Shown here: positions 5,982 through 6,780 of the stretch, piece after piece
Numbering within the stretch: position 1 is the stretch's first letter
Layout of the letters: each line of letters begins with the position of its first letter
Origin: JADKFD01 sp964561825
Lineage (GTDB): Bacteria > Pseudomonadota > Gammaproteobacteria > Xanthomonadales > SZUA-5
Direction: 5' to 3'
Assembly: GCA_964561825.1 (NCBI GenBank)
Contig: CAZLSB010000226.1
Location: forward strand, 1-6,780
Length of the DNA stretch: 6,780 nt
Made by a program: the position numbers and the translations under genes
The notes under the pieces: model-generated
Database searches by the model: none
The model's input: only the letters and a program-made list of their open reading frames with translations
Told to the model about the DNA's origin: nothing

Positions 5982-6036
5982 ATATCCCCATGGGTGACGA
6001 CAGCGATCAACTGAGGTTTCTGGGATTATGAGCAAC

Positions 6037-6552
6037 TCAGCGCGTGTAGTCGCTGTCGCGGCGGGCGCGCTGGTGCGCGCTTTCGCTGCGTCGATAACGA
6101 TCGTTGCGGTCGTGCGCGTAGTCTCGCCCGTTTCGGTGATTGTCGTTAAACGACCGGCGGTTGTAGCGATAGTCGTTATAACGGTCGTAGCGGCGACCAT
6201 GATCGCGGCTGTAGGAGCGATAGCTATCACGGGGCCGATAGTCGTAGTTCGGTCGATAGCTGTGGTTACGATATCCGTAGCCGGACCCGTAATACGAACG
6301 AACCGGCGCGCGGTAGCTGTTCAAGTACCAAGGATCGCGCCAGGAATCCCGATAGTTCGAACGACCCGAGTAGCCCCAACTCGGCGCATAAGAAAAAGCG
6401 CTCACAGAACGATAACCGTGCGACCCAACAGTCAGGTTGTAGCCGCCGTGCCGACCATGGTCGCTATAGCCGATCGACCAATTGCCGGCGCTTGCTGAAA
6501 CGCAAAAGCCGATGCTCAACATTGCCATCCAGACCAGTGCCCATTTACGCAT
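6037..6552 (-). CDS. Small exported Tyr/Arg-rich low-complexity protein
   Basis: The protein has 171 residues. The start is set by an excellent GGAGG (6561-6565) 8 nt before the ATG at 6552. The frame is open further upstream, but nothing supports an earlier start. A signal peptide (MRKWALVWMAMLSIGFCVSASA, cut near residue 22) directs export. The mature part of about 149 residues is low complexity, with roughly 29 Arg and 24 Tyr by my count, plus many Ser, Asp, Asn, Gly and His. The second half is built from irregular Tyr-Arg, Arg-Asp-Tyr and Ser-Tyr-Arg units and is strongly basic, with no cysteines after the signal and no catalytic motif. It is probably disordered and could bind polyanions, cell wall or other envelope material; no function is known to me. 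It lies upstream of the tRNA-Val on the same strand. Confidence 0.75.
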   Translation of the reverse strand: MRKWALVWMAMLSIGFCVSASAGNWSIGYSDHGRHGGYNLTVGSHGYRSVSAFSYAPSWGYSGRSNYRDSWRDPWYLNSYRAPVRSYYGSGYGYRNHSYRPNYDYRPRDSYRSYSRDHGRRYDRYNDYRYNRRSFNDNHRNGRDYAHDRNDRYRRSESAHQRARRDSDYTR

Positions 6553-6567
6553 TGCCCTGTCCTCCGT

Positions 6568-6586
6568 AGCGCCAAATTTTGGCGCT
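6568..6586. promoter_or_regulatory. 19-bp near-perfect palindrome upstream of the Tyr/Arg-rich gene
   Basis: AGCGCCAAA-T-TTTGGCGCT has 9-bp arms around a single central base. It ends 2 nt from the GGAGG ribosome site of the exported Tyr/Arg-rich protein. The one-base centre makes it a poor RNA hairpin and no T-run follows, so a dimeric repressor site is more likely than a terminator. It would sit at or just after the transcription start. The regulator is unknown. Confidence 0.5.
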
Positions 6587-6683
6587 CGCCTAAGGTAAAG
6601 CACGCCGCTGAATCGCAGGTGAAGTTCGGCCCACCGGTAAGGCAGGCGCTCGACGGCGTTCGACATATCGCGCGAGGCCCCAG

Positions 6684-6780
6684 CTACACCGCCCGCAACC
6701 AAAAGGCCCGATGGATGCGCTGATCGCGCACAAAATCGGGTGGGATGCTGGCTTCGGTGACATCGTCGATGTGCGCGATC
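6684..6780 (-). CDS. C-terminal end of an unrecognised protein (truncated by window edge)
   Basis: A minus-strand frame enters from the right edge and runs 31 codons to a TAG at 6684-6686. It ends with DDVTEASIPPDFVRDQRIH followed by RAFWLRAV. Third codon positions are strongly GC-rich, as expected for a real gene in this genome. I do not recognise the family from this tail. It lies upstream of the Tyr/Arg-rich gene on the same strand, about 130 bp away. The opposite strand is also open here (from an ATG at 6711), but with a poorly spaced ribosome site, so I prefer the minus-strand reading. Confidence 0.5.
   Translation of the reverse strand, partial: IAHIDDVTEASIPPDFVRDQRIHRAFWLRAV

Noticed and set aside
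6028..6498. Plus-strand 156-codon hydrophobic ORF
   Set aside because: It is the antisense shadow of the Tyr/Arg/Asp-rich gene, whose codons read as Val/Ala/Ile on the other strand. The minus strand has the strong ribosome site and signal peptide.
6711..6780. Plus-strand frame starting MDALIAHKIGWDAG at the right edge
   Set aside because: AGG is only 4 nt from the ATG, and the opposite strand has stronger third-position GC bias and a protein-like tail. Not fully excluded.

Overview
The window looks like a chromosomal segment of a gammaproteobacterium, most likely in the Lysobacterales (Xanthomonadales), perhaps near Rhodanobacteraceae/Dokdonella. This is inferred from moderately high GC with GC-rich third codon positions, an 'LFxxGFE' motif in the secreted Calx-beta protein, and Gram-negative style secreted proteins. 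No 16S rRNA or phylogenetic marker is present, so the placement is tentative.

Left region (1-1721, minus strand). This is the most interesting part. A GNAT acetyltransferase (1212-1721) is followed by a borosin-type peptide-backbone alpha-N-methyltransferase (202-1014). After it comes the first 23 codons of a small protein (1-70) that continues past the window edge. The methyltransferase carries the borosin signature (YGHPGVF, PGVSAEDCLYADLxID) and all four catalytic Tyr/Arg positions of fungal OphMA. It ends without a fused core peptide. The truncated downstream gene has an N-terminus compatible with a borosin-binding-domain precursor. Together they read as a 'split borosin' RiPP locus, cut by the window edge.

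Middle left (1722-3436). A short stretch with no convincing gene holds a leftover-looking open frame. Next is a secreted, cysteine-containing Calx-beta protein on the minus strand (1908-3161, probable TTG start). Then follows an intergenic region of about 275 bp, divergent towards the plus-strand genes.

Middle right (3437-5662, plus strand). btaA and btaB overlap by 4 nt and together encode conversion of diacylglycerol to the phosphorus-free betaine lipid DGTS. A small four-helix membrane protein follows 67 bp later. Its start region is built from three perfect tandem copies of an 8-bp unit, each carrying a GTG.

Right region (5801-6780, minus strand). This holds a tRNA-Val(CAC) with a clear sigma-70 type promoter and intrinsic terminator. 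Upstream of it is a small exported Tyr/Arg-rich low-complexity protein with a 19-bp palindrome just upstream of its ribosome-binding site. The C-terminal end of an unrecognised protein runs off the right edge.
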